This document shows, piece after piece, positions 1 to 12,445 of a stretch of 64,000 nt of DNA. Positions within the stretch are counted from its first letter, which is position 1, and each line of letters begins with the position of its first letter. Both the position numbers and the translations under genes were made by a program. Location of the stretch: contig JAEPRB010000089.1 of the NCBI GenBank assembly GCA_016758965.1, positions 80,257 through 144,256 of the forward strand. The letters are read 5' to 3'. The notes beneath the pieces were generated by a model that was not told where the DNA came from, searched no databases, and saw only the letters and a list, made by a program, of their open reading frames with translations. The DNA comes from Circinella minor. Its lineage: Eukaryota; Mucoromycota; Mucoromycetes; Mucorales; Lichtheimiaceae.

Positions 1-123
1 ATAACTCTTCACGATCCGTTCCTGGTGTATTTTCGATTCTAAGATTAGTCAATGATGATACTTATCCAAAGACACAAAAAAGTACGATAAGGAATACGTA
101 CATCGAAATTCTGATAATTCGAC

Positions 124-149
124 TTTTTTTTTTTAAAAAAAAAAAAAAA
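124..149. repeat. T11-A15 palindromic tract
   Basis: A run of 11 T directly followed by 15 A, which is perfectly self-complementary. It is one of four such tracts in the window (also at 1939-1960, 3486-3512 and 53757-53782). Confidence 0.9.
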
Positions 150-534
150 CTTTCCCATCACTTTCCAGTTTTTCTCCAAACGAATCTGATACTGATCCAC
201 CATCCATAAAATATCTGCCAGAAGAACAAATAAAAGCCAACTTGATTCGTTTGATAATGATTAAAGGATGCATAATTTTATCTCCAGTAAAACAGTACAT
301 TGCCAATACGAATGGCTTCTAAATTACTATGTTTTTTACGTATCGCTGTTATTACCAATAGTACTAGTCACTCCATAGAATTCAGCATCAATCAGTGTCA
401 TATATGTAAAGTCGAGAATTTCAATGTTAATAATCCGCCAAAAATTCCCACCGTCATATGGGCATTTTTTATATATACATTTTCAAGGGTAAACATCGTT
501 GAAGCAAAGTATCATAACCATCCCTATCATATTG

Positions 535-650
535 TATTTGTTTTTGTATTTGTTTTTGTATTTGTATTTGTATTTGTATTTGCTTTTGTTTTTGTTTTTG
601 TTTTTTGTTTTTTGTTTTCTGTTTTTTTTTTTTTTTCTTTTTTTTTTTTG
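535..650. repeat. TTTGTA / TTTTTG microsatellite grading into poly-T
   Basis: Imperfect hexamer repeats (TTTGTA and TTTTTG), then T-rich sequence. They create long spurious ORFs made almost only of Phe, Val, Leu and Tyr; these are not genes. Confidence 0.9.
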
Positions 651-1938
651 CAAAATACAGTATGTATGTATGAAAATATTTATCGTGAATTAATCGAACC
701 TGCCGAATGAGACCAATTACATACTATGATTTGATTTACAACATAATCAAAGCTTTATTCATGATGATTATTAGCATTAATCTATGAACTTGGGAATAAT
801 ATTTATTCTCATGAGTAGTAATAAACATCTGTAATATAGCTTATTGCTGTTACTGTCGTTCCCTTCTTTCTGCCGTTGATAAAGGAATAGCCATTTTGAT
901 TTTGCAATTGAGATGGAATATCTTCAAATTGTCCAGAGAAATCACCACGAAGTTTATCTCAAGACATGTGGTACAAAAAAATCAATTCAAAACCTTGTTC
1001 ATATCATCATTTTATCCTTGATAAAAATATATATTCGTGAAGAAACAAGCTGGCTTTTGGTGTTATTGGCTTTGTAATTGAGACAGTGTTGAAAAATACT
1101 GTAGAGCTTAATCGTTTTCTGTTGTTCATTATTATATTAAGGTATATTAGTCAAGTAAGATTGGTAAGCGACGACGTCATCAACTAAAAATCATTAGATA
1201 AGGAACTTTGATACAATACCATTCTTTACCTGGAGTAAATCATATAAGTAAGATGATGAAAACCTGAACAAGTTCAAAAATATCCAAAATGAGAAAAATT
1301 TCAATGAAACTCCAGTTGTCACAATTATTACTTAAAAATCGAGATAGCAGATTTAAAAGATGATTTTAATAAGTAATTGTAATAACGAAGAATTATGTAC
1401 TATTAGTTTCAACTATTTCACCCAAGTTTTTTTTATGATTATGAAACTACTGCCACTATATAATAAATATATATATACTTATAAACTATATCTTCAAACG
1501 AGTTCAAGTGTACAACATACATGTCGGATTATCTTTTTTAATACAACAAAAAAAGATTATTTTTCTTTTTTCTTGGTAAACCCAGATATAATAACTTGCC
1601 TAACATGACTGCCAACACCTTAAAGACTATGCCAATCATCTAAATCATTCTTTTTATTAAGTCCTTTGATACGACTACTTTTCATAAATGCTTTATCTAC
1701 GTATTTTGGGTACCTGTTCAACCATTTGGTGTGACATACAGCATGGGGTTCAAGCATTCTTTATTTTGTCTAGTTGTGAACAAATATCACAAACAATGTG
1801 AATACGTAATTTTCGCAAATTGGCTTATGCTATCTTGAGTAAGCAACGGTAAATTAATAGCAGATTGTTCGACAGTTAATAGAGCTTTGGTAGTTTTAAC
1901 AACATCGACCATGTAACAGAGCAATACGCACATACCTA

Positions 1939-1960
1939 TTTTTTTTTTAAAAAAAAAAAA
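1939..1960. repeat. T10-A12 palindromic tract
   Basis: Ten T followed directly by twelve A. Same architecture as the tracts at 124, 3486 and 53757. Confidence 0.9.
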
Positions 1961-3485
1961 GAGTAGAGGTGTGAGTTATAATACACAGTAAACATGATTG
2001 TTATTGCTGAAAGTACAAGTCAAAAAGCTGTGTTTTACGTATGTACGTACGTAGATAATATTTTTCCAGTAGAGCATTTTATATGTATTAAAAAGATTAT
2101 ATGATATAACTGTTTTTAGTTTTTAAATTATGAAGTATTATATTCAACCTTATTATTAATAACTTGCTGATACAACTTGATCGCGGATTTCTTTTTATAA
2201 AATTCACCATGGTATACTTAAATACAGCACAGCCATATACAACTTTATCTTTTATTTTATATACGTAGTGGAGTTTCACTAGATTGCTCAAAATATTTTG
2301 AAGAGATATTTAAGAAAAAAAAGAGCTACTGTTTTGGTGTAATTAAGTTTGAGAGATATCATGTGATCTCATACGAAGAATTTTATTATATTCCGTCGTT
2401 TGTGCCACACATAATGTAGAGTATATTTTACTGAAAAAAGCAAGCATGTCTATTATATGCTGACATGAAACGGGAACAGTAAAAAACCTAAGACAAAGAT
2501 GGATTGACTTTCTTTTGTTTTATTCGTAATGTACCGGTTCATACTACGAAGATAACATATTCATCGTGTACTGTTTGCTACAATCTACTGATTTATGCAC
2601 TCCGGTTTCTTCTCGTCATGATGCTATAAATATATTCTAGACACACACCGTATTTTCTATAGACGATAATAAAGGTGCTGCTTCACAGTAGTCATACTTC
2701 TGCATTTTTTTCATTTTTTCTAAAAAAAGTGGAACTTCATAGTTATTGTCTATATGGTATTTTCTTCAAAGCAACAATATCGTCTTTGTATATTCTTATT
2801 AATAATTGCCGATATAAAAGCTCATATGAAGTGTGTGGTAGTTTACAATACCTTTGAACGCAGTCATGTATGTGATGCAACATGAATAGAGTAGAATGAT
2901 GCAAAAAGTTGTTTACTGTGACAACTATATTACGTACTTGTCAACGCCAAGCACAGCTGCAATTATACTTATATCTCTTTTGAATTCAACAAACGTATCA
3001 GTGAAACCATTCAGTGAAGATAAAATAAACGCGTTTATGGCTCTATTATCACTTATCTCGCTCAATAAATGTAAGATACACTTATTGCATACCATCTAGC
3101 TTAGAGCTATTCATACATGTACTGTATATCAAAAGGAGTGGGTGGCAAGCATAACATCCATTATTATTGTCACAATTTTATTTTGCTGATTATATAGGAT
3201 GATATTCATTATCTAGCGTTTTCAGGTATTTTTAATCTTGCACGTGTGGTTTGTATACTCGGAAAAAAACTTGGTGATAAACAAAAAACGTTTAGTTATG
3301 AAATATCGCGATTATAAATTGTGAAAAATGGAGTAATATTGATAAAAATGAATTAAATGAAACAAAAAAAAAACACATATGATGCTTACACATCATTTCA
3401 ACGAATAAAATTGTAAATTGGCGTGGAAAAAAGATTTACTATTTTTTTCTGATCTTTCTTCCAGATTATTTTATCATGTTCCTCC

Positions 3486-3512
3486 TTTTTTTTTTTAAAA
3501 AAAAAAAAAAAA
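3486..3512. repeat. T11-A16 palindromic tract
   Basis: Eleven T followed directly by sixteen A. Same architecture as the tracts at 124, 1939 and 53757. Confidence 0.9.
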
Positions 3513-4353
3513 GCTTTGGCTAAAAAAAATTACATAGTTAACTTTAGATAGACTTATTGCTAAGTATATTATTATATTTCAGTCAAAAATTTATTATTAT
3601 TATATAATCTTATTTTTACTTCATTAGAAAACTAAGATATGATCATGAAGAAGCTAAAAAAATATTAACTTCTCACCTTTTCTGGTTGATATTTTCACTT
3701 ATGTTTCTTAAAAAAAAAGTAAAATTAAAAAAAAAAAAGATGGAGCGAATTCATACCAATTGTTTAAAAAAAGAGAAATTTAATGAACTAAAACCACCAT
3801 TCACATCTTTTCTAACACATATCCTGTAAAAAAAAACTCCGGTTGACATTCCTGTTGCCTGTTCTGTCTCTTCTGCAACATATTGGACTATTCAATCCTG
3901 GTTACTCAGCAAAATCAATCCAACTCAACTCGTATATCGGAAAAACATAATTTACCGTATTATTTCATTTTTCATAGACAATAATCTTTAGACTTCCTTG
4001 GAAACGATTATGTTTAAAACTAAAAGTATTTCAGTGAAAACAAATTTTATATAATTTCAATCGAGGACTCACATTTGTTAGCCAAGTAAGGGAAAACGAA
4101 AAAAATGACAGCATTTTAAAAGAAAGAAAAATAATAGCCTTTTCATTTGTTACACAAAATTCGTAACGGAATTTCACATGTATAGCCCAGCATTCTGACT
4201 GATCCAAATACTGTCTTAGCGGTGTTTCAAATTACATTTAAACGATATATTGTTTGTGCCCTGTAGCGAGGAATTGTTCAACTTACGTTTCTTTTTTTCT
4301 ATTGAATCTGGGGAAAAAAACTTTCTTTTTATTTTCTTTCATACAAACTAAAT

Positions 4354-6951
4354 ATGTCCCCTAAAATTAACTTGGAAAAGCAGCTTATCGAATTGCCTGA
4401 TAGTCGTAAGCCCGGTCAGACTGGTAAGTAAAATTATTTATTTTCTTTACATGTTATGTCAAGGTTGAGAGAAAGAATTTACTATTGGTCTATTATCTAT
4501 CCTTGTGCTATGGCATTATATAATGGGCATTTTGCACAAAAGGATATCTCAACCGTTTTATCATATTGCTTAAAGATGTGGGGTAATTATGCATGTATTT
4601 TAATAATTTTGTTGCTATTGTTTAGGTGTCTACCGTAGTGCTGCATATCCAGATATTGTCGAAAGAACCAGCCCTAAGGTTCAAAACATGTATGACCTTT
4701 TCAAAGAAGGTAATGAAACAAAATTTATATTTATACTCTGTAAACGCTGCTAGTTCAACCCAAAGAATCAACTACTAGAACAACCTAGCCTTTTATCTAT
4801 TATATTTCTATCATAACATTTTTTTTTTGTACTATGCTTTTTTTTATTCACAACAAACTATAATAATATGAATAGGTTTGAAGCTTGCCCGTGATCGTCC
4901 TTGTTTGGGTCATCGTCCCATTGTCAACGAAAAGACTGGTGAACGCGGTCAATATGTGTGGCAAACTTATCGTCAAGTTAATCATCGCATTACCAACTTT
5001 GGTTCTGGATTGCTTAACTTGCTTAACCATCAACTCAATGATTCTCGTACAAAAAATATTCCCATTGGTATTTGGGCTGTCAATCGTCCTGAATGGACCA
5101 TTTGCGATTTGGCTTGCGCCGCTTACGGCCTTTACACCGTAACTTTGTACGACACACTCGGCCCAGACACCGTCGAATACGTTATGAACCATGCCGAGTT
5201 GGAAACTGTTGTCTGTTCGGCTGATCATATCGCCGACTTGCTCAAGCTTCGTCACAAGTTACCCAAATTGCGCTGTATTATTTCTATGGATACCCTCGAA
5301 GATGATGTTGCTCCTGGTACTGGTGCTGCATCCAAGAGTGCTATTATTAAGGCTTGGGCTCAAGAGAAGGACGTTCTTTTAACCGATTTTGCTGCTATTG
5401 AAGCTGCTGGTAAGAAGAACCGTCGTTCCCACAATTCTCCCAAGGCTGAAGATTTGGCTTTTATCATGTATACTTCAGGAACAACTGGCATGCCCAAGGC
5501 AAGTGTTTTTTTTAACAAACTTATTCTATGATTTTAAGGGATTTTAAACGATAGATATAAATGTGTGATTACAAAATAGTAAAGGAATATGCAAGGATTA
5601 ATTAAAATTGTGTGTGGGCGATAACTAAATATTTAATTTCAATACATTTATGAATTTATAGGGTGCTATGTTATCTCATGGTAATTTTGTTTCTGCCGTT
5701 TCTGCCAGTAATCTCAACATTGGTGAATATCAGGATAACGATGTCAGTATCTCTTACCTTCCTCTTGCTCACATTTTCGGTCGTTTGATTGACATTGTTG
5801 CATTGATGCGTGGTTCGCGTATCGGTTTCTTCAGCGGTGATGTTACCCAGATTGTTGATGATATGCAAACCTTGAAACCCACCATCTTTGCTTCCGTTCC
5901 TCGTCTTCTTAACCGTGTCTACTCAAGTGTTGTTCAAAAGACCATTGAAGCTCCTGGTGCCAAGGGTGCTCTTGCACGTCGTGCCGTTGCTGCTAAGCTT
6001 GCTAATCTCGAAGCTGGTCTTGGTAATACCCATCCATTGTGGGATCGTTTGATTTTCAACAAGGTTAAGCAAGCTTTGGGTGGTCGTGTCCGTTTCGTTT
6101 GCAGTGGTTCTGCCCCTCTTGGCAAGGATGTCATGCAATTCTTGCGTGTTGCTTTCTGCTGCGATATCCGTGAAGGTTATGGTGCTACGGAAACTTGCGC
6201 TGCTTCATCTATCCACAGCAAGGGTGAATACAAGGCTGGTCACATTGGCGCTCCCTTTGGCTGTAACGAATTCAAACTTGTCGATGTTCCTGAAATGGAC
6301 TATCTTTCGACTGATCCTTACCCTCGTGGTGAATTGTGTATTCGTGGTCCCAATGTATTTATGGGTTACTACAAGGATGAGGAAAAGACACGTGAAGCAT
6401 TGGATGATGAAGGATGGTACCACTCTGGTGATGTTGCTTTGATCAACGAACGTGGTTGTGTTGTTATTATTGATCGTAAGAAGAACATTTTCAAGCTTGC
6501 TCAAGGTGAATACATTGCTCCTGAAAAGATTGAAAATGTCTTTGCCAAATCCTCCGTTATTGCACAAATCTATATTCACGGTGATTCTCTCCAAAGCTCT
6601 TTGGTTGGTATCATTGTTCCTGACCCTGAAGCATTGAACACTTTTGTTCTTTCCAAGCTTCCTCATATTGCTGCAAAGAAATTGTCATTCGAAGAACTTG
6701 TCAAGGTTCCTGAAGTGAACAAAGCTGTATTGGATGAATTGACAAAGGTTGGCAAGAAGGCTGAACTTCGTGGTTTCGAATTACCCAAGGCTCTTTTCCT
6801 TGAATCCGATCCTTTCTCTATTGAAAATGACATCCTTACCCCCACCCTCAAGGTCAAACGTCCTCAAGCTGCTAAACGTTACACTGCTCAAATTGCTGAC
6901 ATGTATGCTCAATTGACAGCTCAAGCTGACCCTGCAAAGGCCAAGTTGTAA
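4354..6951 (+). CDS. long-chain acyl-CoA synthetase (AMP-forming), likely peroxisomal
   Basis: Activates long-chain fatty acids to acyl-CoA with ATP, for beta-oxidation or lipid synthesis. Exons 4354-4423, 4626-4709, 4876-5498 and 5662-6951 give 688 residues, the usual length for the eukaryotic FAA/ACSL family. The AMP-binding P-loop YTSGTTGMPK (residues 250-259) runs into GAMLSHGN across the last intron; GYGATETCA (about 431-439) and WYHSGD (about 511-516) are the later adenylate-forming motifs. The last intron begins with GC (GCAAGT) and ends with AG; only this join keeps the conserved core in frame. The protein ends in AKL, an accepted PTS1 variant, preceded by Lys, so I infer peroxisomal matrix import. 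It is convergent with the LIM gene, 349 bp away. The start is the first ATG and gives a normal N-terminus. Family call very sure; compartment inferred. Confidence 0.95.
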
Positions 6952-7300
6952 TTAATACCAAGCATTTGTTTATTATTCTCCCTTATTAAAGTGACCATTC
7001 GCCCTCCCTCCATATCTTAAACCCATAGTTCGTTTATCTTTTTTTTTATCCCATTCATTGATTCACAAACCATTTACATCCTGTTTTTCTTTTATATCGT
7101 AATTTTTTTATTTAAAGTTGTATGAAAATTATTTTTGCTCATACTTTAATCAATTGAAATTTTTTTGTGAGAATATTGAATTTGTATATGTTGACCATCC
7201 ATATTATTATAAGTGTCATTTATGTTTCAACAAAAGGTATTAAATGGATATGCAATGAAAATGTTACGCTCATAAATAAATATACATAATCATTTTAAAT

Positions 7301-9110
7301 CTATTGTCGACCACACATCTTGCAAATCAATTCTCCTGTATTTCCTTCTTGCCACATGCCTAGTATCAAAGCATATTTATGTGAGTCTCAATTCTTGTAA
7401 AACGTCCATTATAAACATATAAAAAAAATCCCATTATAAATAAATACCTGGCACCCTGGCACTCAATATCTTGTTACATCTAGCACACTGAAAATGGTGA
7501 GGATGATAATCCTTACCAAAGGCTGAAGAATATCTACCATCAATTATATCCCCACAATGCTGACAGACTTTAACATTACCGTTGCGTGGGTTCTTGTAAT
7601 GTACTTCGCAAAATGGCTTATTATTACGTTCATAAAATGAAGCCGATTCAAACGCTTTACCACAATCCTAAATAATAATAATATTTCATGTTTTTGAATA
7701 ATGAATGAGTTTACCTTCAAGACATACCCTCTCGCTCTTTGTCTTTCTTTATCTTTGAAAATTTTTGTATCAAACGTATGCATATGTATATTTACCGCAC
7801 AGACAAAACATTCCTTGTGCCAATCTCCGCCTAATGCACCAACAAACTCGCTCGTAATATATTCACCACATCCCATACACTTGTTCCCAAATTTCGCCTG
7901 ATAATCCTTTTCACAATAAGGATGTCCATCATGCACCATAAAAGAGCTTGTTTCATCAAATGGTTTACTACATCCTCGACAAAAGAAATGTCCTACGTGA
8001 TAATGCTTCCCTAATGCTTCAATGGATTTTTCTTCGATGGGTGTATTACAATAGTCACAACGTTTACTAAATAATTCATGATAATCAAGCGCACAATAAG
8101 GTTGCCCATGCATAGAATAAAAGGCAATATGTTCGAGGTCTTGTTTGCAGTGTTTACATTTGAAACAATCCACATGCCATTGATTCTGATCCACACGAAT
8201 GACCCGACCTGCAATCGGTTTATCACATCCTGCACAACGAACTCCACTGTATAAAGGATTTGCTACTGACACCCGATCATTATCCACTTTTACTGATGAA
8301 GAAGGTAGTGGGGGCGGAGTGGATGGTTTTTTAGTAGGAATAGGAGGAGGCTGGGAACGTGAATAGGGTGCCGGTGATGGTGATGGTGATGATGTTTTTT
8401 TTGGGATCGGTGGTGGTGGGGGCTGTGGGGAGCGACTGCTAGTAGTGGATGTAGCACCTGGAATAGAAAATAATGGTTTGGTTTTGATCCCAGGTGGTTT
8501 TGGTTGTACAACAGGTGGTGCTGACGTTGATGCTGTTGTTGTTGTAGTGGTTTCCGTAACAGGTGAGACTGGTGTAGGTTGTTGACGCCTTCGCGGAGAC
8601 AAAGATGCTTCAAACGCATCCATTTTATCCACTCGTGAAGGTTGAGGATGTGTTGCTAGAGGTGGAAAGAATTTTTTTGATGTTTCTGTGACAGCTTCAG
8701 AAATAGTTCCAGTTGCTTGTTGTAAACTGTCTACATGGGGTTGAATTCCAGAAATACTACTAGTTGTAGTTTCTTTATGGGCGTTGAGGTGTAACTGTTT
8801 TTGCATTGGGTATATGAGATCATTTCTAGTATCTTGCATAGCATTAGACGATTGTTCGCTCGATGTACGCCATGAAGTGGGTTTCATTGCTGGTCTGGGT
8901 CCTCTTAGGTTACCCCCAACAACGGGACGTGAAGGAGAGACCGTTGACGACGCCTGTTGGTTGTCACTATTAGTTCGCGGCAAATTCTTTAGATATTTAT
9001 CTAAAACCTATACCGTTTAGTTTACATAGAAATAAAAAAAAATAAAAATAAAAAAATAAATATTATCTATTCTTCGTCTTACCAAGTTCGTCTTTTTTTA
9101 AGTAAGTCAT
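7301..9110 (-). CDS. paxillin-like protein with four LIM domains and an N-terminal LD motif
   Basis: Predicted scaffold of the paxillin/Pxl1 type, which in fungi acts at the cell cortex and septum. Exons (descending) 9083-9110, 7796-9000, 7448-7667 and 7301-7359 give 503 residues. The first exon and the start of the second create LDKYLKNL (residues 9-16), matching the LD-motif pattern LDxxLxxL used by paxillins to bind partners. Residues about 30-255 are Pro/Ser/Thr-rich with poly-Pro patches, probably disordered. Four C-terminal LIM zinc-binding domains follow, starting near residue 265 (CAGC, CDYC, CMGC and CQHC); the third is split by an intron after FVCA. The ATG at 9110 is chosen because the ORF otherwise lacks an ATG and the splice is in frame. 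Divergent from the complex I gene, 249 bp apart. Exact orthology to Pxl1 is inferred. Confidence 0.9.
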
Positions 9111-9359
9111 AGTTTAAAGAAAGAAAGAGGGTAAGCTTTTTATGCCTTTAAACCATCAATTTTAATGAATGAATTTATAGCACCATAAAAAGAGAAAAAA
9201 GGTGTCGGGGCTATAAATTTGATTTTGTCTACGTCAGGCTTTCTGGACCAGGACGGCAATTCTTCTTGCCCAACGACAAACGAAAAAACAAAGAGTCTTT
9301 GATTACCGGGCGACCCGTCATTTCCTTCCGTCAATAATTTATACTTCCCCACTCTTATA
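9111..9359. promoter_or_regulatory. shared divergent promoter interval (LIM gene / complex I 51 kDa gene)
   Basis: Only 249 bp separate the two start codons of oppositely oriented genes, so both promoters and both 5' UTRs must lie here or overlap. A TATA-like stretch (TATAAATTT) lies at 9212-9220 in the plus orientation, about 140 bp before the complex I start. Function is inferred from spacing only. Confidence 0.5.
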
Positions 9360-11392
9360 ATGCTTCGGAACGCCATTCTTCGACGAGGTAATTTTCAATT
9401 GAAAAACGCGATCGAATCAACACAGCAACAAAAAATCGATTGAGCTTTTTTTCAACAATAAACAAAAGAAAAAAAATATTATTATTATTGTTATTAATAT
9501 TAATAGTAATAATAATATATTTTAAAAATATACACTTCATGTATAAATAACACGTCGATTTTCCCAATTTTTTTATTTACTTTTTCAAAATAGCAACCGC
9601 TCCTGTGGTAGCTCGCAATATGCGTGCTGTTTCTGCTGTACGTCACTATGCTGCCACTCCCGATCCTAACGCCAATCCCATTACCGGCAAAACTTCCTTT
9701 GGCGGCCTTTCCGATGAAGATCGTATTTTCACCAACGTGTATCTTAAGCATGACTATCGTTTGAAGGGTGCATTAAAGCGCGGTGATTGGTACAAGACCA
9801 AAGAAATGATTTTGAAGGGTCACGAATGGATTTTGCAGGAAATGAAAGAATCAGGCCTTCGTGGTCGTGGTGGTGCTGGTTTCCCAACTGGTCTCAAGTG
9901 GAGCTTTATGAACAAGCCTCTCGATGGTACGGTTAATATTATTATCATTACTGTTGTTTTTGTTGGATTATATAATTCAATTCTATATAGTTTTGGAAAG
10001 GAAAAAGGGGGAATGGATAGGGGGTACTCTAAATGGAAATATGTAATAATTAATTATATATAAATATAGGCCGTCCTCGTTACCTCGTTATTAACGCTGA
10101 TGAAGGTGAACCTGGTACCTGTAAGGATCGTGAAATTTTGCGTGGTGATCCTCATAAGCTTATCGAAGGTTGTGTGCTTGCTGGTGCTGCTATGAAGGCC
10201 AATGCTGCTTACATCTATATTCGTGGTGAATTCTACCAAGAAGCTTCCCACTTGCAAGAAGCCATCAATGAAGCTTACGAAGCTGGTTTGATTGGTAAGA
10301 ACGCCTGTGGTTCTGGTATGGACTTTGATGTATATATCCATCGTGGTGCTGGTGCCTATATTTGTGGTGAAGAAACCAGTTTGATCGAATCCATCGAAGG
10401 TAAACAGGGTAAGCCCAGATTGAAGCCCCCATTCCCTGCTGACGTTGGTCTATTCGGTTGTCCATCGACCGTCACCAACGTTGAAACAGTTGCCGTTGCT
10501 CCTACTATCTTGCGCCGTGGTGGTAAATGGTTCGCTGGTTTCGGTCGTAACCGCAACCAAGGCACCAAGTTGTTCTGTATCTCTGGTCACGTCAACAACC
10601 CTTGTACTGTTGAAGAAGAAATGTCCATTCCTTTACGTGAATTGATTGACAAGCATTGTGGTGGTGTCCGTGGTGGTTGGGATAACCTTCTTGGTATGTT
10701 TGTTATTTATTATTATATATTTATATCTGAAAGAAAACCATAGGAATAATATTTTTATCTAACATATATGTATTGATTAACTTAGGTATTGTGCCTGGAG
10801 GTTGTTCCGTCCCAATCTTGCCTAAGAAGATTTGTGATGATGTCTTGTAAGAATCTTTTTGAATTTTAGGAATATTGAAAGCATTAAATAAAAGTGGAGG
10901 GACACTAACAAAATTTCATTTAGGATGGACTTCGATGCCCTTCGTGATGTTACCTCTGGTCTTGGTACTGCAGCTGTCATTGTTATGGATAAGTCCACTG
11001 ACGTTGTCCGTGCTATCTCTCGTTTCTCAAAGTTCTACCGCCACGAATCTTGTGGTCAATGTACACCTTGTCGTGAAGGTACCAAGTGGCTCGAATCCAT
11101 GATGGACCGTTTCGAATCTGGTAACGGTCGTCCTGAAGAAATTGATCAAATCTGGGATCTTACCAAGCAAATTGAAGGTCACACTATTTGTGCTTTGGGT
11201 GACGCCGCAGCATGGCCCGTAAGTTTCATATTTTTTTCTTACCTTTTGAAAATGTGAATTATGTACTCACTCTCAAAATATATTTATATCAACATATAGG
11301 TCCAAGGTTTGATTCGTCACTTCCGCCCTGAACTTGAAGCTCGCATGGCCGAATTTCAACGTTCGATTGAAAGCAAACAAGCTACCGCTTAA
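9360..11392 (+). CDS. NADH:ubiquinone oxidoreductase 51 kDa flavoprotein subunit (NDUFV1/Nuo51-type), mitochondrial
   Basis: Complex I subunit that binds NADH, FMN and the N3 [4Fe-4S] cluster in the matrix arm and passes electrons onward to ubiquinone. Six exons: 9360-9387, 9594-9926, 10070-10693, 10786-10846, 10924-11218 and 11300-11392, giving 477 residues, normal for the family. The first about 40 residues are rich in Arg and Ala and lack acidic residues, as in a mitochondrial presequence. The FMN-site motif [13 protein letters not shown] lies near residues 100-112. Cluster cysteines are C392, C395 and C398 in [11 protein letters not shown] plus C438 in HTICALGD, the 40-residue gap being that expected for the family. 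Codon use is GC-rich at third positions relative to neighbours, as for a highly expressed gene. Convergent with the deaminase gene. Confidence 0.97.
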
Positions 11393-11795
11393 AAATAAAC
11401 TTTTCTTTTAATGCAATTCCCACAACTATTTTTTCTTCATATTATTTTCCAGTACGCCCAACCCCGTTTTTCTTAGATTAATGTAAAATTCTGATTTTGC
11501 AACAAAAATATTGTTTTCAAGCAAACAAAAAAAAAGGATTTTTTTATGTGGGTTCATTATTGTATGTGTAAAGTGGATATATTTATAATGTGTGATGGAT
11601 GAAAAGTAAAGAAAACCATGGTAACCAAGACAAAATCAAATACAACTGATATAAATAGCTATTATACGAAACTTTTGTAATTACTAATTTTTATATATTA
11701 AAAACTATTCCATGCAAACCAACAAAAAAAGTTATAAAAATATTACCCTCTAAAATATTCTCGACGGTTCAATATATTAGCATTCAATACTACTA

Positions 11796-12370
11796 TTAAT
11801 GGGAATCCCAAAAATCGAGATGATCTGCTTTGATTTCATGGTATAATTCTGGGAATGGGCCAACTACATTAACCTTCCTTGAACCACGGGCAAAAACTTC
11901 ACGACACGGTAAATCCATTGTCGGATTTTCTTTACTATTAGTAGTTAAAGAAGCCAATTCTGTTTCAGGCATGCCATAAACAACAGTGCCAATATTAGCC
12001 CAATAACAAGTACCAGCACACATCGCGCAAGGTTCAACACTTGTATAAAGAGCGCATCTTGACAAATGCTCAGGTGTAAAATTTAATGCTGTATATTTTA
12101 TATAAAGTCAATAGTAATCAGTCACGAGTGAAAAACATGGGAACATAGTAAAGGACGCTATACATTACCAGCGACACGAGCAAGCTCACTTTCTGCGTGA
12201 GCTGCAGAATTAACGTTGGTATGTTGCATTAATATTTTATCTGTTCCATTTTCTACTAAGATAGCTCCAAAAGGATGTCTTCCCATTTCGCGTGAGCGTT
12301 TAGCGACCTGCATAGTCTCACGAAGCAATTCTAGCATTTTTACATGGCTTGTAGGAAGAGAAGAAGTCAT
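11796..12370 (-). CDS. CMP/dCMP-type zinc nucleoside/base deaminase
   Basis: Small hydrolytic deaminase of the cytidine-deaminase fold. Exons 12169-12370 and 11796-12088 (descending) give 164 residues. The catalytic zinc signature is complete: HAE at residues 58-60 (proton-shuttle Glu) and PCAMC at 87-91 with Cys88 and Cys91. The length and the spacing resemble guanine deaminase, cytosine deaminase and TadA-like single-domain enzymes. The C-terminus ends in an aromatic/acidic tail (LDFWDSH). I cannot decide the substrate (guanine, cytosine or tRNA adenosine) from sequence alone. No targeting signal is seen, so it is probably cytosolic. The start is the first ATG of the frame, and a TATA-like box lies about 70 bp upstream. 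Confidence 0.85.
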
Positions 12371-12437
12371 TTTTTTTTTACTTTTTGGAGGGATATTGAA
12401 AGAAAGAATAAAAACATGAGAATGAATAAATAACTTG

Positions 12438-12445
12438 TATTTATA
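12438..12445 (-). promoter_or_regulatory. TATA-like box of the deaminase gene
   Basis: On the minus strand the sequence reads TATAAATA, 68-75 bp before the ATG at 12370. Position and motif fit a core promoter element; not proven. Confidence 0.45.

Larger units (their letters stand above)
1..4353. other. AT-rich intergenic region, no convincing gene
   Basis: About 4.3 kb of AT-rich sequence upstream of the acyl-CoA synthetase. I see only short ORFs with no recognisable domain, homopolymer runs, and T-tract/A-tract palindromes (listed separately). A 45-codon minus-strand ORF at 1620-1757 has a non-random look (Cys, Trp and charged residues, ending in DDWHSL), but I cannot assign it; it may be a fragment of a decayed mobile element. 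No tRNA-like box sequences were seen. Confidence 0.6.

Noticed and set aside
300..710. 136-codon plus-strand ORF rich in Phe and Val
   Set aside because: It is produced by the TTTGTA/TTTTTG microsatellite and a poly-T run; no gene features.
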